Positions 33,745 to 42,726 of a DNA stretch of 52,470 nt are shown piece by piece. Source of the DNA: Pedobacter petrophilus (GTDB lineage: Bacteria > Bacteroidota > Bacteroidia > Sphingobacteriales > Sphingobacteriaceae); the NCBI RefSeq assembly GCF_009674725.1, contig NZ_WKKH01000034.1, positions 1 to 52,470 on the forward strand, given 5' to 3'. The position numbers and the translations under genes were made by a program. The notes under the pieces are model-generated. The model saw only the letters and a list, made by a program, of their open reading frames with translations, was not told the origin of the DNA and ran no database searches. The stretch's first letter is position 1, and each line of letters opens with the position of its first letter.

Positions 33745-34847
33745 TGAGCTATAACTGGGAATTATCTGATTGGCCAAATTTTACATTTTCAACCAGCAAA
33801 ATAGACGGAAAATTATATGCTTTTGCACAGGAAACCGGTGAGGTAAATGCATTATTAACTGCATTACCTGATAACATCAGACAGGAAACCTTATTAGAAT
33901 TAATTCTTTCAGAAGCAATTAAGACGTCGGCAATAGAAGGGGAGTTTCTAAGTAGGGAAGATGTAATGTCTTCCATCAAAAATAATCTGGGATTAAATAA
34001 AACTGCAGAAGTTGTAAAAGATAAAAAAGCTTCAGGCATCGCTGATTTAATGATTGAGGTTAGAAATACCTTTGATAAAAAAATAGATGGACATACATTA
34101 CATCATTGGCACAAACTATTATTTGCAGAAACTTTACATATTAATGTGGCTGCATGGAGAAAAAGTAGCGAGCCAATGAGGATTATTTCCGGAGGAATAA
34201 ATAAAGAGCAAATTCACTTTGAAGCTCCACCATCATCAATTGTTGCAAAAGAAATGGATCGTTTTTTGAGTTGGTTTAATCATACCATGCCAAATGGATC
34301 AAAAGAAATTAAAGATCCGGTAATTCGGGCAGGTATTGCTCATTTGTACTTTGAAAGTATTCATCCTTATGAAGACGGGAATGGACGCATTGGTAGAGCT
34401 ATTGCAGAAAAAGTACTTTCTCAAACACTTGGCAGGCCCGTAATGCTTAGCCTTTCTAATACAATTGAACGAAATAAAAATGCTTACTATCAGGCATTAA
34501 AAAATGCTCAAAAAAGTAACGAGATTTCTAAATGGTTAAATTATTTTGTAGAAACGGTGTTAAATGCGCAGTTGGATGCGAAGCAGATGATCGATTTTAC
34601 CTTGAAAAAAATAAAGGTATTTAATTCAATTAAAGAAAAGATTAATGATAGGCAGATCAAGGTTTTACAAAAAATGTATAGTTTCGGCCCAGGTGGATTT
34701 GAGGGAGGAATGACTGCGAAAAAGTATATTTCCATTACTGAGACATCAAAGGCAACTGCCACCCGGGATTTACAAGGACTCGAAAAGTTAGGTGTCTTGG
34801 TGGCTGTTGGAGGAGGAAGAAGTGTAAATTATCATCTAAATTATTAA
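33744..34847 (+). CDS. Fic-domain protein with N-terminal inhibitory motif and C-terminal wHTH
   Basis: 367 residues from ATG 33744 (MSYNWELSDW). It probably transfers AMP or another NMP to a target protein. The DUF4172-like N-terminus (1-80) contains the inhibitory motif TSAIEG (61-66), matching (S/T)xxxE(G/N), so it is a class II Fic held off by its own helix. The catalytic motif HPYEDGNGRIGR (207-218) is intact. The C-terminal part (about 300-367) looks like a winged helix (SITETSKATATRDLQGLEKLGVL), suited to binding the two palindromes in front of the gene. A YdeI-like gene follows after 5 nt. Targets are unknown; a toxin-antitoxin role is possible but not shown. Confidence 0.92.
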   Translation: MSYNWELSDWPNFTFSTSKIDGKLYAFAQETGEVNALLTALPDNIRQETLLELILSEAIKTSAIEGEFLSREDVMSSIKNNLGLNKTAEVVKDKKASGIADLMIEVRNTFDKKIDGHTLHHWHKLLFAETLHINVAAWRKSSEPMRIISGGINKEQIHFEAPPSSIVAKEMDRFLSWFNHTMPNGSKEIKDPVIRAGIAHLYFESIHPYEDGNGRIGRAIAEKVLSQTLGRPVMLSLSNTIERNKNAYYQALKNAQKSNEISKWLNYFVETVLNAQLDAKQMIDFTLKKIKVFNSIKEKINDRQIKVLQKMYSFGPGGFEGGMTAKKYISITETSKATATRDLQGLEKLGVLVAVGGGRSVNYHLNY

Positions 34848-34852
34848 ATTAA

Positions 34853-35359
34853 ATGATTCACATCAAAGCAGAAATCGAACGGTTCGGACAAATGGGAGAA
34901 AAAACTGGCTGGCGTTATGTTTTTATTCCTGCAGTTATAGCGAACGAACTTAAGCCCGATTGTAAGGTGTCTTTCAGGGTAAAGGGAAAGCTTGATGATT
35001 TAGCAATCGCCGGAATCGCAACGGTACCAATGGGCGCCGGTGATTTTATCATCGCTATTAATGCGACCCTTCGTAAAAAGCTAAAAAAAGAAACAGGTTC
35101 AAAGATAGAATTATGGCTGGAAGAGGATCAGAATTTTAAAATTGAAATGCCTGCCGATTTAGAAGTTTGCCTTGCTGAAAATGAAATACTTCTTACCCGG
35201 TTTCTGCAACAACCGAAATCTCATCAAAACTATTTTATTAAATGGATTAATGCCGCCAAAACAGAACCCACCCGTACCAAACGATTAGTTATGACCGTTA
35301 ACGCGATGGAAAAACTACAGGATTATGGCGCGATGATTAGAGGAAGTAAAGGGAGTTAG
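34853..35359 (+). CDS. DUF1905/YdeI-like protein
   Basis: 168 residues. The N-terminal half is a DUF1905-type beta barrel (FRVKGKLDDLAIAGIATVPMGAGDFIIAINATLRKKL) and the C-terminal helical part is of the YdeI/OmpD-associated type (KSHQNYFIKWINAAKTEPTRTKRL). Proteins of this group are linked to envelope stress or bacteriocin protection in annotation, but the mechanism is not known to me. It lies 5 nt after fic and is probably co-transcribed; whether the two act together is unknown. Confidence 0.75.
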   Translation: MIHIKAEIERFGQMGEKTGWRYVFIPAVIANELKPDCKVSFRVKGKLDDLAIAGIATVPMGAGDFIIAINATLRKKLKKETGSKIELWLEEDQNFKIEMPADLEVCLAENEILLTRFLQQPKSHQNYFIKWINAAKTEPTRTKRLVMTVNAMEKLQDYGAMIRGSKGS

Positions 35360-35445
35360 GAGTTGAGAGTCCAAAGTCGTGAGTCTAAAGTCATGAGTCC
35401 AAAGTCATGAGTCCAAAGTCGTGAGTCAAAGTCTTGGGTGCAAAC
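35360..35445 (+). repeat. GAGTC-rich tandem repeat (family B, copy 2)
   Basis: A near-regular 14-nt repeat of the form GAGTCCAAAGTCAT, with five GAGTC words, begins right at the stop of the YdeI-like gene. It resembles copy 1 (23408-23515) in words, orientation and position relative to the upstream gene. The arrays lack spacers, so they are not CRISPR. Confidence 0.7.
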
Positions 35446-35517
35446 TGAAGCAGATAGTAGGGCCAAACCCTTTAAATCCTAAACTATAATAACCCACACT
35501 AACCTCTTTTATACCCG

Positions 35518-36252
35518 CTAATGCCTTCTCTTATAATCCCTGAACCAGCTACTTACTTTCATTTGAATTACGCCTAAAAAAGCCTCGCGGAAAATCCGGG
35601 TGCTCATTTTTGAAGTTCCTTCGGTTCTATCGGTGAAAATAATTGGTACTTCAACTACATTAAAGCCAAACTTTATAGCCGTAAATTTCATTTCGATTTG
35701 AAAGGCATACCCCACAAAGCGGATCTTTTCTAAAGGAATGGTTTCCAATACAATTCTACGGTAGCACTTAAAACCCGCCGTGGCATCCTGAATGTTAATC
35801 CTCGTAATAAAACGAACATACATCGAAGCAAAGTACGACATTAATACCCTTCCCATTGGCCAGTTAACTACATTTACGCCCTTTACATATCTCGATCCAA
35901 TCGCAACATCTGCACCACTGATACAGGCTTCGCGCAGGCGCGAAAGATCATCCGGATTGTGAGAAAAATCAGCATCCATTTCAAAAATAAACTGATAATC
36001 TTTTTGCAGTGCCCAGTTAAATCCGTAGATATAGGCGGTGCCTAAACCTTGTTTCCCAGCGCGCTCTACAATAAAAAGATGACCTTCGTATTCGGCTTGT
36101 AATGATTTTACAATATCTGCTGTGCCATCAGGTGAGCCATCATCAATAATCAGCAAATGAAAAGGTTGATTTAATGAAAATACCTTTCGGATAATCCTTT
36201 CAATATTCTCCTTTTCATTGTAAGTGGGAATGATTACTAAACTGTCTGACAC
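35518..36252 (-). CDS. Family 2 glycosyltransferase, polyprenol monophosphomannose synthase-like
   Basis: A 244-residue GT-A enzyme that transfers a sugar (typically mannose) from a nucleotide sugar to polyprenyl phosphate at the inner face of the membrane. Motifs: IIPTYNEKENI (8-18), IIDDGSPDGTAD, the nucleotide-sugar segment AGKQGLGTAYIYG, and the metal site EMDADFSHNPDDL. FVGYAFQIEMKFTA and the RTEGTSKMS block are also present. It lacks the C-terminal membrane helices of GtrB-type enzymes, as in the DPM1 short form. The gene is convergent to a repeat and separated from the POT genes by a terminator. Confidence 0.88.
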   Translation of the reverse strand: MSDSLVIIPTYNEKENIERIIRKVFSLNQPFHLLIIDDGSPDGTADIVKSLQAEYEGHLFIVERAGKQGLGTAYIYGFNWALQKDYQFIFEMDADFSHNPDDLSRLREACISGADVAIGSRYVKGVNVVNWPMGRVLMSYFASMYVRFITRINIQDATAGFKCYRRIVLETIPLEKIRFVGYAFQIEMKFTAIKFGFNVVEVPIIFTDRTEGTSKMSTRIFREAFLGVIQMKVSSWFRDYKRRH

Positions 36253-36333
36253 GCTTGTTCGTTTTATATAAAATGGAATTCGGCTAAAAATGATTTTAGC
36301 TTTAGAGGGCGAAAGTAAATATTATAAATTAAA

Positions 36334-36363
36334 AAACCGTATCACCCCCAGTTGATACGGTTT
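36334..36363 (-). terminator. Terminator of the tandem POT transporter operon
   Basis: AAACCGTATC pairs with GATACGGTTT. On the minus strand a run of T follows, as expected after the gene at 36384. Confidence 0.8.
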
Positions 36364-36383
36364 AAAATGTATTAAAAATGTTT

Positions 36384-37886
36384 TTACCTCACCTCCTGCA
36401 TCAGTTTCTTAATTAACTGAGAAAATACAATTAAAAATATACCTGCAATCAAAGAATAAAGGGCTAGAGATTTATAACCTTCTGTATAAGATGTTAATTT
36501 CGCCATTAAGGAAGCATTTTCAATATTAGACATCTCTGCACCTAATTTTCCGGCAGCAAGCTGACCAAAAGCACTGAATAAAAACCATAAGCCCATCATC
36601 ATGCCGAACATTCTTTTCGGCGATAATTTGGTAATAATCGACATCCCGATAGGACCAATGCATAACTCACCTAATGTAAGCAGCAGGTAAGCCAGGGTAA
36701 AAATATTTAGCGAACTAATGCCTTGCGCATTGGCGAAAAACCGGGTGGCGTAGAAAGTATAAAAACTTAAAGCCAGCAACACAAAGCCCAAACCAAATTT
36801 CACCACAGTATTCGGCTCAATTTTGCGTTTGTACATTCCTATCCATAATAAGCCAACCAACGGACTAAACACAATCACGAAAAATGAATTTACACTATTG
36901 TTTACTACGTTTGGATCGATAGAGAAAAACAACAGGCCATGATCTAGATTGTCTTTAGCAAACAGAGATAGCGACCCGCCACTTTGTTCGGAAATCGCCA
37001 TGAAAATGAAGTAACAAAGAATAAAAATAAAAGCCGCAAGCAATTTATACCTCGCTTTAACCTCTTTAATACTGAACATTTCGTAAAAAAAGTAAACTAA
37101 AGCTACTACGCCAAGCGTATACATAAAGTAATCCGTATAAGCGGTATTCCTTACCATAATAAAAATCAGCGGGATACAAAAAACAGAACCGATATAAACC
37201 ACAACTTCGTAAATGGTCCGTTTCCCTTTCTGTAGATGCATGAGGGGAGAGCTCCCAATCGGGCCCAGGTATTTTTTGGTAAAAATAAAGGTGCCCAAGC
37301 CAAACGCCATTACCAAGGCCGCCGAAAGGAAGCATAGGTTCCAGGAAACATATTTCCCCAAGTAAATGCACATTGCTCCACCCAGTAAGCCACCAACGTT
37401 GATTCCGGCATAGAATAAGCCATAACCAGCGTCTCTTCTGTTGTCTTTTTCATGGTAAAGTTCGCCCACCATCGATGAAATGTTTGGTTTGAAAAAGCCA
37501 GTACCGATGATGGAAAGCGTAATGCCGACATAAAATAAATCATGTGGCGAGAAGGCAAGAATCAGGTTGCCTACAATCATTAACGAACCACCCCAGAAAA
37601 GTGATTTTCTGAAACCTAAAATCTTATCGGCAAAGATGCCGCCGATAAAGGTAAAGGCATAGACAAAAGCCTGGATTGCGCCGTATTGGAGGTTAGATTT
37701 TTGATCGGTTAATCCCAATTGATCAACCATAAAAAATGCCAGTACACCACGCATACCATAGAAACAGAAGCGTTCCCACATTTCTACCAGCGATAAATAC
37801 CAAAGTTGTTTCGGATATTTACCTTCAAAGTTTTGAATCGCTTCTAATGTTTCAATAGAAGGCGTTTTTTCGGTTATAATCTGCAT
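36384..37886 (-). CDS. POT/PTR2-family proton-coupled peptide transporter (second of pair)
   Basis: A 500-residue polytopic inner-membrane transporter with about 12 or more transmembrane helices that imports di- and tripeptides with protons. The signature EMWERFCFYGMRG (residues about 35-47) corresponds to the ExxERFxYY motif, with Cys-Phe replacing the usual Ser-Tyr. FKPNISSMVGELYHEKD is the PTR2 signature and YAGINVGGLLGG the second one. It starts one base after the paralogue's stop. The substituted ExxERF neighbourhood could alter proton coupling or specificity. Confidence 0.9.
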   Translation of the reverse strand: MQIITEKTPSIETLEAIQNFEGKYPKQLWYLSLVEMWERFCFYGMRGVLAFFMVDQLGLTDQKSNLQYGAIQAFVYAFTFIGGIFADKILGFRKSLFWGGSLMIVGNLILAFSPHDLFYVGITLSIIGTGFFKPNISSMVGELYHEKDNRRDAGYGLFYAGINVGGLLGGAMCIYLGKYVSWNLCFLSAALVMAFGLGTFIFTKKYLGPIGSSPLMHLQKGKRTIYEVVVYIGSVFCIPLIFIMVRNTAYTDYFMYTLGVVALVYFFYEMFSIKEVKARYKLLAAFIFILCYFIFMAISEQSGGSLSLFAKDNLDHGLLFFSIDPNVVNNSVNSFFVIVFSPLVGLLWIGMYKRKIEPNTVVKFGLGFVLLALSFYTFYATRFFANAQGISSLNIFTLAYLLLTLGELCIGPIGMSIITKLSPKRMFGMMMGLWFLFSAFGQLAAGKLGAEMSNIENASLMAKLTSYTEGYKSLALYSLIAGIFLIVFSQLIKKLMQEVR

Positions 37887-37887
37887 C

Positions 37888-39657
37888 TTATTTAACTCCG
37901 TGCATTAGTTTTTTAGTTACCGGCGTTAGCAACATAATAAAAATACCAAGGCCGACAGGGATTAAAGTGAAAATTAGGAAGAATGTAGACATGGAATATT
38001 GTGCAGTAATTTTATCAATCATTCCACCCATGGTACCTGCTATTTTATTTCCGATGGCGATTGCCAGGTACCAGATCCCGAACATGATGCCAATCATTCT
38101 GCCTGGAACCAGTTTCGAAACATATGATAATCCTACCGGAGAAATGAATAATTCGCCCATAGTATGGAAGAAATAAGCTAAAATAAGCCAGATCATACTT
38201 ACCGAAGCCACTTTTGCGCCTGATGGAATTGAACTGGATCCATAAGCTAAGGCTGCAAAACCGACGCCTAAAAGAATCATGCCCAAGCCGTTTTTCATGG
38301 TGGCAGATGGATTATATTTACTTTCCCAAAGTTTTGATACAATTGGTGCACAAGAAATAATAAATAATGAGTTCAGCACACCAAACCACGTTGCCGGAAC
38401 TTCTGCTTTTACATCACTGTACTGGTTTTTCAACATATAAATTACCAATCCCCAGATAATTAAGAAACCTGCAGCAAGAATAATATTTCCAAGAGCGAAT
38501 TTTCCGAATGTTTTTCTGAATAAGCTAAATAATACATAAGTGATGATCACCAATGGTACCACCGTAATTAAAGTGTTGGCCACGTTAAAAATGATTTTTG
38601 CATTTCCTTCTAATAGCCTGGCGGTATAATCTTTAGCGAAGATAGTCATGGAGCCACCGGCCTGCTCAAAAGAAGCCCAGAAGAAAATGGTTATGAAAGC
38701 CAGTACAATGACCACAATCATTTTATCACGAAGCTTTGGTGCGTATTGCGCAATCCTTTTTACAAGGATAAAAATGAAAAGTGCCAATGCGATAATGATC
38801 GCCAGGTTGTCTCCGGTTAGAGGGCCTACCTGGAAGTTGAAAATCGTGGAGCCTGTAATTTTCGAAACAGGATCATTGATAATCCATACTAAGCCAATAA
38901 TAGAAATCAAGGCAATAAGTACAATGTCGAAGATAGAAAAAGGGTTTTTTTGTGCTTCTGCCGGATCTTCGTCTTCATCCACAACTACATTGCTCTTTTC
39001 TGGTTTTAGACCAATTGTACCGAAAATATTTTTAGTGAAATAGAATTGCAACATCCCGATAAACATGAAAATTCCAGCCAACCCAAAGCCATAACTCCAG
39101 CCCCAGTTTGGATTTTCACCAATGTAGCCACAAAGAAGCATTCCTAAGAAAGCACCAGAGTTTACACCCATGTAAAAAATGGTATAAGCACCATCTTTCT
39201 TTTCAGGATGTTTTTTATACATGTGTGAAAGAATTGAAGTCATGTTTGGCTTAAAAAATCCATTTCCAACTACCAGAAGGCACAAGCCCAAATACATGAA
39301 AATTGGATTAAACTCGAATGCCATTGATAAGTGGCCAAGTGTCATCAGCAGTGCGCCCAGGATGATCGCCCAGCGATATCCGATGAATCTATCTGCAATA
39401 AAGCCACCTAAAATAGGGGTAAGGTAAGCAAGAGAAGTATAGGAACCATAGATAGCTAAGGCATGTTCGCGCGGCCAGCCCCAACCTGGGTTATCCCCAA
39501 AAATAGATGAAGTTAGAAATAAAACGAGCAAGGCCCGCATCCCATAGTACGAAAATCTTTCCCACATCTCCGTAAAGAAAAGTACAAATAAACCTGCCGG
39601 ATGACCCAATACCTTACTGCTAAAGAAATCGTCTTTGGTTTCAATTGATGTTTGCAT
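37888..39657 (-). CDS. POT/PTR2-family peptide transporter (first of pair)
   Basis: A 589-residue paralogue of the next gene, longer through an insert in the middle (about 215-260, acidic and rich in Val/Asp/Glu) and extra helices. It has the canonical ExxERFxYY motif (EMWERFSYYGMRALL), FKPNMTSILSHMYKKHPEKKD and YMGVNSGAFLGMLL. It is transcribed first in a two-gene operon that ends at the terminator at 36334. The same-direction tandem suggests an old duplication. Exact peptides are unknown. Confidence 0.92.
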   Translation of the reverse strand: MQTSIETKDDFFSSKVLGHPAGLFVLFFTEMWERFSYYGMRALLVLFLTSSIFGDNPGWGWPREHALAIYGSYTSLAYLTPILGGFIADRFIGYRWAIILGALLMTLGHLSMAFEFNPIFMYLGLCLLVVGNGFFKPNMTSILSHMYKKHPEKKDGAYTIFYMGVNSGAFLGMLLCGYIGENPNWGWSYGFGLAGIFMFIGMLQFYFTKNIFGTIGLKPEKSNVVVDEDEDPAEAQKNPFSIFDIVLIALISIIGLVWIINDPVSKITGSTIFNFQVGPLTGDNLAIIIALALFIFILVKRIAQYAPKLRDKMIVVIVLAFITIFFWASFEQAGGSMTIFAKDYTARLLEGNAKIIFNVANTLITVVPLVIITYVLFSLFRKTFGKFALGNIILAAGFLIIWGLVIYMLKNQYSDVKAEVPATWFGVLNSLFIISCAPIVSKLWESKYNPSATMKNGLGMILLGVGFAALAYGSSSIPSGAKVASVSMIWLILAYFFHTMGELFISPVGLSYVSKLVPGRMIGIMFGIWYLAIAIGNKIAGTMGGMIDKITAQYSMSTFFLIFTLIPVGLGIFIMLLTPVTKKLMHGVK

Positions 39658-39802
39658 AAAACATTTATTGGTTTTAGTTTATGAATTCAGAATTTGTGTG
39701 TTGTTTAAGCTTGTTTGCAAGGCGCAATATAGTCAGCGAAGGGCAAACTCACAAATTTTAAAGTTATAGGGAAGGTATTGAAGATGTTAAGATTTGCCGG
39801 AA

Positions 39803-40696
39803 TCAGAACTTTCGAATGGGTTTTATATTCTTCTTTGGATCAGCATATAGCTCATCCGTTGCGGTGGGATCATTGTTCAGTTCCAGGCCTTCCTGCAATC
39901 TTAGCCGGCCACCAATAATCTTGAAACCATCGAAGGTGCCATCAGAACCATAAAACTCATACCTGCCGAGCATTTCAGAATCAAAAGGTGCAAGGTGATC
40001 GAAAACAATCATTCCGGCTTTTTGATCAACCCGCAATGTCATTGCATTGGATTTAGTGTATTCGAAGATTACGCGGTTTTTACCTTTCAGTTCTTTCCCA
40101 TCAAATACCGGAGCACCGAACTTCGGCTGATCCTGGTTAAATGAAAGAATGTCTATGATCTTTTTGGTGGTGGTTTGCGTATTTCCTTTCCAGCCAAGCA
40201 ATATATAGTAAGGCAGGCGACCGCTACTACTTACCGGCACAATGTCGTAATAACGTGCACCAAACCATTTCTGATTGTCGGTAATGGCGTTTGCATCTGA
40301 GATGTTATCGGTTTGATCAATTAGCGGGTGCAGTTTCAAAGGGCCATTACCGGTATTTATTTGGATGGTGCCAAAATAACGGTAAGTTCCATTTTCCTGC
40401 TGTATGTACCAGCTTAAAATTCTGAATGCTTTATCTGGCGATTTAATTACGGAAACATTTTTTAAAGAATCGAAAGGGTAGGCAAAAGAATTAGGTGTCT
40501 TTAACGCTTCTACCAAAGTCTTCACAAACCGGCCATTAACTTCTGCTTTCTTCGCATCTGTTTCTGCTGCTATGGCAGATGTAGAAATTTTGATGAGCGA
40601 ATCCTGAAAAATGTTAAGATTGTTTTTGCTTTGCTGCGCCATGGTGTTAAGACGTAGCAAAGCAAAAATGAAAAGAATATAATATTTGATCTTCAT
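39803..40696 (-). CDS. Conserved secreted protein of unknown function
   Basis: 297 residues with an N-terminal signal peptide (about 1-20, cleavage after MAQ). The remainder looks beta-rich and soluble: FRILSWYIQQENGTYRYFGTIQINTG and YYILLGWKGNTQTTTKKIIDIL are its most distinctive stretches. No catalytic motif is visible. It begins 3 nt after the thiolase stop and is probably co-transcribed, but no functional link is clear. I recognise it only as a type seen in Bacteroidota; it is not a named family I can give. Confidence 0.7.
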   Translation of the reverse strand: MKIKYYILFIFALLRLNTMAQQSKNNLNIFQDSLIKISTSAIAAETDAKKAEVNGRFVKTLVEALKTPNSFAYPFDSLKNVSVIKSPDKAFRILSWYIQQENGTYRYFGTIQINTGNGPLKLHPLIDQTDNISDANAITDNQKWFGARYYDIVPVSSSGRLPYYILLGWKGNTQTTTKKIIDILSFNQDQPKFGAPVFDGKELKGKNRVIFEYTKSNAMTLRVDQKAGMIVFDHLAPFDSEMLGRYEFYGSDGTFDGFKIIGGRLRLQEGLELNNDPTATDELYADPKKNIKPIRKF

Positions 40697-40699
40697 CTA

Positions 40700-41875
40700 C
40701 TAAATTTTCTCAATAACCAGGGCGCTGGCCCCGCCGCCGCCATTACAAATGCCCGCAACTCCAATCTTGCCGTTATTTTGTTCCAGTACTGAAAGTAAAG
40801 TTACCACAATTCTGGCTCCTGATGCACCCAGCGGATGGCCCAGTGAAACGGCACCACCATTTACATTTACCTGGTTCTCTTTTAAGTTCAGTTTTTGATT
40901 ATTCGCAATGGAAACTACAGAAAAAGCTTCATTAATTTCGAAGAAATCAACATCATTAATATCAATATTCGCTTTTTGTAATGCTAGAGGAATGGCCTTG
41001 GATGGGGTAGTGGTGAACCATTCTGGTGCCTGCTGGGCATCTGCAAAGCCTAAAATTTTAGCGAGCGGCTTTATTCCCAATTCCTTTGCTTTATCTGCGC
41101 TCATTAATACAAGTGCAGCTGCACCATCATTTAACGTAGAGGCGTTGGCGGCAGTAACGGTTCCATCTTTCTTAAATACTGGTTTTAAAGATGGAATTTT
41201 ATCAAACTTTACTGCAGTAGGCTCATCATCTGTATCCACTAGTGTAACTTCACCTTTTCTGTCTTTCACTTCAACGGCAATAATCTCACCGGAGAATTTG
41301 CCGTTTATTTGTGCGTTTTGCGCTCTTTTATATGATTCGATAGCAAAATTATCCTGCTCTTCGCGACTAATATTGCATTCGCTTGCGCAAAGTTCTGCGG
41401 CTGAACCCATGTGGTAATCGTTATAAACATCCCAAAGGCCATCTTTCACCAGGCCGTCCGTAAGCTGGCCATGGCCAAGGCGATAACCATTCCGGGCTTT
41501 ATCCAGATAAAAAGGCACATTACTCATGCTTTCCATTCCACCGGCAACAATAATGTCCTGATCGCCATTGGAGATACTTTGAGCCGCAAGCATAATTGCT
41601 TTAGCGCCCGATGCACAAACTTTATTAATCGTGGTAGCTGGCAGATCTGGTAAGCCTGCCAGTTTTGCAGCCTGGGTTGCTGGTGCCTGACCTAAATTAG
41701 CTGACAATACATTTCCCATATATACTTCCTGAATTTGTTCTGGAGCCAAACCCGCTTTTTCTATTGCAGCTTTGATGGCAAAACCACCTAATTGCGGTGC
41801 AGAAAATTGAGCTAGCGAGCCGCCAAAACTGCCAATAGGGGTTCTTACAGCGGATACAATTACAACTTCTTTCAT
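40700..41875 (-). CDS. atoB: Acetyl-CoA C-acetyltransferase (thiolase)
   Basis: A 391-residue biosynthetic-type thiolase condensing two acetyl-CoA into acetoacetyl-CoA, or cleaving it. Catalytic Cys87 (NKVCASG) is the nucleophile, His347 (GHPLGASGAR) activates it and Cys377 (GICNGGGGAS) is the acid/base. The NEAF block lies between. Full length. It leads a transcript with the secreted protein at 39803. With the CoA-transferase pair at 10917-12343 it could supply or use acetoacetate, although the genes are not linked. Confidence 0.94.
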   Translation of the reverse strand: MKEVVIVSAVRTPIGSFGGSLAQFSAPQLGGFAIKAAIEKAGLAPEQIQEVYMGNVLSANLGQAPATQAAKLAGLPDLPATTINKVCASGAKAIMLAAQSISNGDQDIIVAGGMESMSNVPFYLDKARNGYRLGHGQLTDGLVKDGLWDVYNDYHMGSAAELCASECNISREEQDNFAIESYKRAQNAQINGKFSGEIIAVEVKDRKGEVTLVDTDDEPTAVKFDKIPSLKPVFKKDGTVTAANASTLNDGAAALVLMSADKAKELGIKPLAKILGFADAQQAPEWFTTTPSKAIPLALQKANIDINDVDFFEINEAFSVVSIANNQKLNLKENQVNVNGGAVSLGHPLGASGARIVVTLLSVLEQNNGKIGVAGICNGGGGASALVIEKI

Positions 41876-42034
41876 GAATTAAATTTTTTATGAATTTTTT
41901 GGTTAGGCCGCTAAGTTATGCATTTTTTAAGATCACAATGCCGAAATACTCGTCATTTTAACGTGAATTTAGCGTATCAAAGCAGTTGCCAACAAAACAA
42001 GAAAGACAGCCCAACGATACGGGATAATGTATTT

Positions 42035-42202
42035 TCATTCCTCTTTGGGTTTGTTTTTTTTTCTTGATTTGAGTGCCTGGTTCAACAGAAACTCTATTTG
42101 TCCGTTCGTACTTCTGAACTCATCGGCTGCCCAGGTTTCAACTTCTTTTAACAAAGCAGGACTGATCCGTAATACAAAAGCTTTTTTATCTTTCTCCGCC
42201 AT
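42035..42202 (-). CDS. Arc-type ribbon-helix-helix DNA-binding protein, 55 residues
   Basis: A short gene found by reading the minus strand. The RHH fold is clear: a basic beta strand (KKAFVLRISPALLKEV) followed by two helices (EVETWAADEFRSTNGQIEFLLNQAL) and a Lys-rich tail. It binds DNA as a dimer and usually autoregulates. Its ATG overlaps the last 17 nt of the upstream gene in another frame, suggesting coupling. A run of nine A near its end is a potential slippage site. With the SPFH and PH-like genes upstream it forms a three-gene unit. Target is not known. Confidence 0.75.
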   Translation of the reverse strand: MAEKDKKAFVLRISPALLKEVETWAADEFRSTNGQIEFLLNQALKSRKKNKPKEE

Positions 42203-42725
42203 TCTCTTGTATTGCCTGTATTTTAAACCTTGTTTTTATATTGATGAGGAAGGTCTCCATTTCTTCCACTTTATTGGTGCTGAAAAGTAGCTTTTTCCCA
42301 TTCTTAAATTCGAATTGCAAACCCCGGTTTCCGTCGTTTAATACGTAGGCTTTGTCATTCGTTTTAAACCATAAGCGGCTTTTTACCCCATAGCCTCCAT
42401 ATTCAGAAAAGGCATCGTATGCGCTGAGGTATGCTTTTTCTATGTTTTCCCACTGTTGAGTTTTATATTTAAGCTGCAATGGAAAATACCGGTAAGCCAT
42501 ACCGTGCTGATTTATCTTTAGGGTTAGTGTGCTTTTTTCAATCAGGAAAATAATTAAGAAAGGTGAAAATAAGGCGAGGAGCGGTGAAAAGTACATGTCT
42601 TTGAGCTCTTCCAGGTTAAGTCCACCCTTACTGAGAAAAATAATGGCTAATGCAGGTAGGATGCTTACCCCGGTAATAAGGTATAGCCACCAGATTTTTA
42701 GGCCTTGTTTTTCCTCGAATTCCAT
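42186..42725 (-). CDS. Two-TM membrane protein with PH-like soluble domain
   Basis: 179 residues. Two hydrophobic helices (about 10-30 and 43-63) are followed by a soluble part (65-175) with alternating strands (LTLKINQHGMAYRYFPLQL; SRLWFKTNDKAYVLND; GLQFEFKNGKKLLFSTN) resembling bacterial PH-like domains. It starts one base after the SPFH stop and its end overlaps the RHH gene. Membrane anchoring at the cytoplasmic face is likely. No named family is certain. Confidence 0.6.
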   Translation of the reverse strand: MEFEEKQGLKIWWLYLITGVSILPALAIIFLSKGGLNLEELKDMYFSPLLALFSPFLIIFLIEKSTLTLKINQHGMAYRYFPLQLKYKTQQWENIEKAYLSAYDAFSEYGGYGVKSRLWFKTNDKAYVLNDGNRGLQFEFKNGKKLLFSTNKVEEMETFLINIKTRFKIQAIQENGGER

Positions 42726-42726
42726 T

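Noticed and set aside
35360..35445. GAGTC array as a CRISPR
   Set aside because: The period is about 14 nt without unique spacers, and no cas genes are present.
42027..42290. 87-codon plus-strand frame
   Set aside because: It lies opposite the Arc-type gene and the end of the PH-like gene, both of which have coherent protein features.
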